Shown piece by piece: positions 59,079-64,000 of a stretch of 64,000 nt of DNA. The stretch's first letter is position 1. Every line of letters starts with the position of its first letter. The notes under the pieces were generated by a model that saw nothing but the letters and a program-made list of their open reading frames with translations, was not told where the DNA came from and made no database searches. Origin of the DNA: Leptospira sp. WS92.C1. GTDB taxonomy: Bacteria; Spirochaetota; Leptospiria; Leptospirales; Leptospiraceae. The stretch covers positions 3,832,001-3,896,000 of the forward strand of contig NZ_CP162130.1 in assembly GCF_040833975.1 (NCBI RefSeq). Reading direction: 5' to 3'. The position numbers and the translations under genes are program-made.

Positions 59079-59721
59079 GCTTCCTTACGATTCTCCACCA
59101 ATAAAGAATGGATGTATTCCCTTTCTCTTCTTTCCACTTCTTCATAAAAAGAATCAAATATGTTTAAAGGAACAGGCAAAGTCGCGTTATACGCCTCTTC
59201 CACACTTTGAAACAGAGCGGACACTCCCAAAACGGAGGCCATAAACCTGGCGGGTTTGATCAAATAAGCGCTGATCGGTTTGTGGGCGAGATTATAAAAA
59301 ACTTTTAAATTTCGAAGTACGATCTCGAGTTGTCTGATTCTTTCTTGATAATGACCGATTTGACTGTAGTGAAGATCGTATTCTTCTCTACTCAATCGTT
59401 TTCCGTCCCAATCCGTATCCACCAAATGTTTTGCAAAAATAGTGTCCAACTCTTCGGTAAGATTGTTCAACTCTATCAAATATTCGATATTCTCTCTGGA
59501 ACTTTCCTTCATCATACCCTTTACTTTTTGGTATGTGTCCATCGCAAGTTGGAGCCAAACTTCTCTACCTTCTAAGTTGTAGATTTTTTCAAAAAAATAT
59601 TCCACCATGGGAATCGTTTCTTCGAGATGAAAGTAGTTTGCATAAAAAACCCGAAATCGTTCCACCTGAGCGCGTACTACCTCCGCTCTCGCCGCCTTCA
59701 GTTTTTTGCCCGCAAGATCCG

Positions 59722-59725
<4 letters not shown>
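59075..59725 (-). CDS. Helical protein resembling FFLEELY-motif family
   Basis: This 216-residue, mostly helical soluble protein has PMVEYFFEKIYN near 39-50, similar to the motif of FFLEELY-type proteins of Gram-negative bacteria, and ends with RREREYIHSLLVENRK. The function is unknown. It overlaps the lipoprotein gene before it and the MotB-like gene after it by 4 nt each, so the three products are probably made in fixed amounts. Confidence 0.65.
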
Positions 59726-60867
<1,142 letters not shown>

Positions 60868-61081
60868 GGTTCGAGTACAGAATCCGAGAGGGAAAAAAGC
60901 CTGTCTATGATTTTCCGGAGATGTTAATTCGGAACGGAGCTCTCTTCGAATGACGCACAACTGTACGATCGCAGGAATGCGGTTTGAGTTTCCGAGACTG
61001 GCCGTTGAATTTTCCTGGATCGTTCCGTTGGTTCGTCTCAAAAAACGAATTCAATGACGCCGCTATCTTTGGATCGCAGTG

Positions 61082-61927
<846 letters not shown>

Positions 61928-61929
61928 GA

Positions 61930-62517
61930 TTACGCGGGATGTTTGGAAGCGTCGAATCCGAGTTCGATAATGGATCCTTTGATGTTTTTCTCATTCGGAT
62001 TCATCGAAATTTTTCCCTCTCCACAATGATACATGATTCTAAAAGAATCCATCATAGACTGAATGATCTGCAATCCCTTACCGATATTTCTGTGGGAGGT
62101 CTTACAACCTTTCCAGGGAAGAATCTCACATTTTTTTTCCTGGTGTTGTTGAACGTAAGAAAGATAATCTTTGAGGTTGGAAGGTTGACAGTCCGCAGGA
62201 GTCGATTTTAACTTTTCAGTTTTGAGACCCGAACCGTAATCCATGATCCATAACGTAAATTTGAGATCTTTGATGACCCATCGACAGATGATCGTCTCGT
62301 CCGAACTTACTTTTACGTTAGCCGAAATCGAATTGGTAAGGGCCTCGTCTGCGGCAAGTTCGATTTGAGAAATATCTTTCTCTGCAAATCGATTCTCCGA
62401 AAGGGACTTTTTTAAGGCCGATCTGAGCTCTTTGATGCTGGTCAAATCCGTAGGAAGGAACATAACATACGAACCCCCGTTGTGTTTAACCAATAATGAT
62501 TCGTCAGAATCTCTCAT
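61930..62517 (-). CDS. Anti-sigma-type HATPase protein
   Basis: This 195-residue protein is a GHKL ATPase of the RsbW kind. The N box is [16 protein letters not shown] and the G1 region is [14 protein letters not shown], followed by [16 protein letters not shown]. Such proteins phosphorylate anti-anti-sigma factors or bind sigma factors, but no partner gene is nearby. The ATG at 62517 is preferred to the TTG at 62541. It lies between gltX and the ferritin-like gene. Confidence 0.8.
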   Translation of the reverse strand: MRDSDESLLVKHNGGSYVMFLPTDLTSIKELRSALKKSLSENRFAEKDISQIELAADEALTNSISANVKVSSDETIICRWVIKDLKFTLWIMDYGSGLKTEKLKSTPADCQPSNLKDYLSYVQQHQEKKCEILPWKGCKTSHRNIGKGLQIIQSMMDSFRIMYHCGEGKISMNPNEKNIKGSIIELGFDASKHPA

Positions 62518-62589
62518 CTCGTTCCGATTACCGCCTCCCAAATTAACAACCTTAAAGCAGGCAATTTGAGTAAAATATGTCGTTTTTTT

Positions 62590-64000
<1,411 letters not shown>

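Overview
The window reads as part of a Leptospira chromosome, most likely from the pathogenic clade. The evidence is a moderate A+T bias, lipoproteins with loose spirochaetal lipoboxes, a DUF1564 protein (a family I associate almost only with Leptospira), many 4-nt start/stop overlaps, several TTG starts, and short hairpin repeats between genes. I cannot name the species from sequence alone. No tRNA, rRNA or CRISPR array was seen.

Layout. 1-2020: a truncated SPOR-type membrane protein and a Coq4-like protein. 2021-8402: the caa3-type cytochrome oxidase block, with ctaC, ctaD, ctaE, a SCO copper chaperone and a 49-residue membrane peptide on the minus strand, and haem A synthesis (ctaA, ctaB) divergent on the plus strand. 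8464-13287: a membrane-tethered AraC regulator facing a DJ-1/PfpI lipoprotein, then three overlapping lipoprotein genes facing a membrane-tethered LuxR regulator. 13511-16840: an M48 protease, a DUF1564 protein and a macrodomain enzyme. 17023-20059: a beta-oxidation pair and a membrane protein. 20104-21881: an intergenic repeat mosaic and an intact IS4-type insertion sequence. 22079-24118: a large gamma-glutamyltransferase.

24258-32420 is one tightly packed minus-strand operon: an ABC exporter module of GldA/F/G type with a DUF4340 protein, a membrane protein, the murein-recycling ligase Mpl, pheS and a thioesterase. 33128-37848 holds regulators, a TfoX-C protein, a VOC protein and a long-chain acyl-CoA ligase. 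38117-40839 holds a FAS-type acyltransferase and a DUF2779 nuclease-like protein. 41062-43928 holds an LprI-like protein and an astacin protease. 44013-48363 is metabolic: argG-coaD-ndk, then isocitrate dehydrogenase. 48403-51790 is a decayed stretch: a broken membrane gene, an A+T-rich exported protein, a repeat and a histidine kinase that has lost its N box. 51801-56673 holds ferredoxin, a GMC dehydrogenase with its small subunit, and an aminotransferase. 56906-64000 holds a broken M14 peptidase, a lipoprotein/MotB-like operon, a ferritin-like protein, an anti-sigma-type ATPase and gltX, which is cut by the window end.

The points most worth a second look are the broken genes that simple ORF calling hides (histidine kinase, M14 peptidase, two membrane-gene remnants), a hairpin repeat family whose stems change together, a split GlxA-like pair across the membrane, the lipoprotein cassette beside a membrane LuxR protein, and the Cas4-like/exonuclease protein. 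I did not find a complete system that I can confidently call new.
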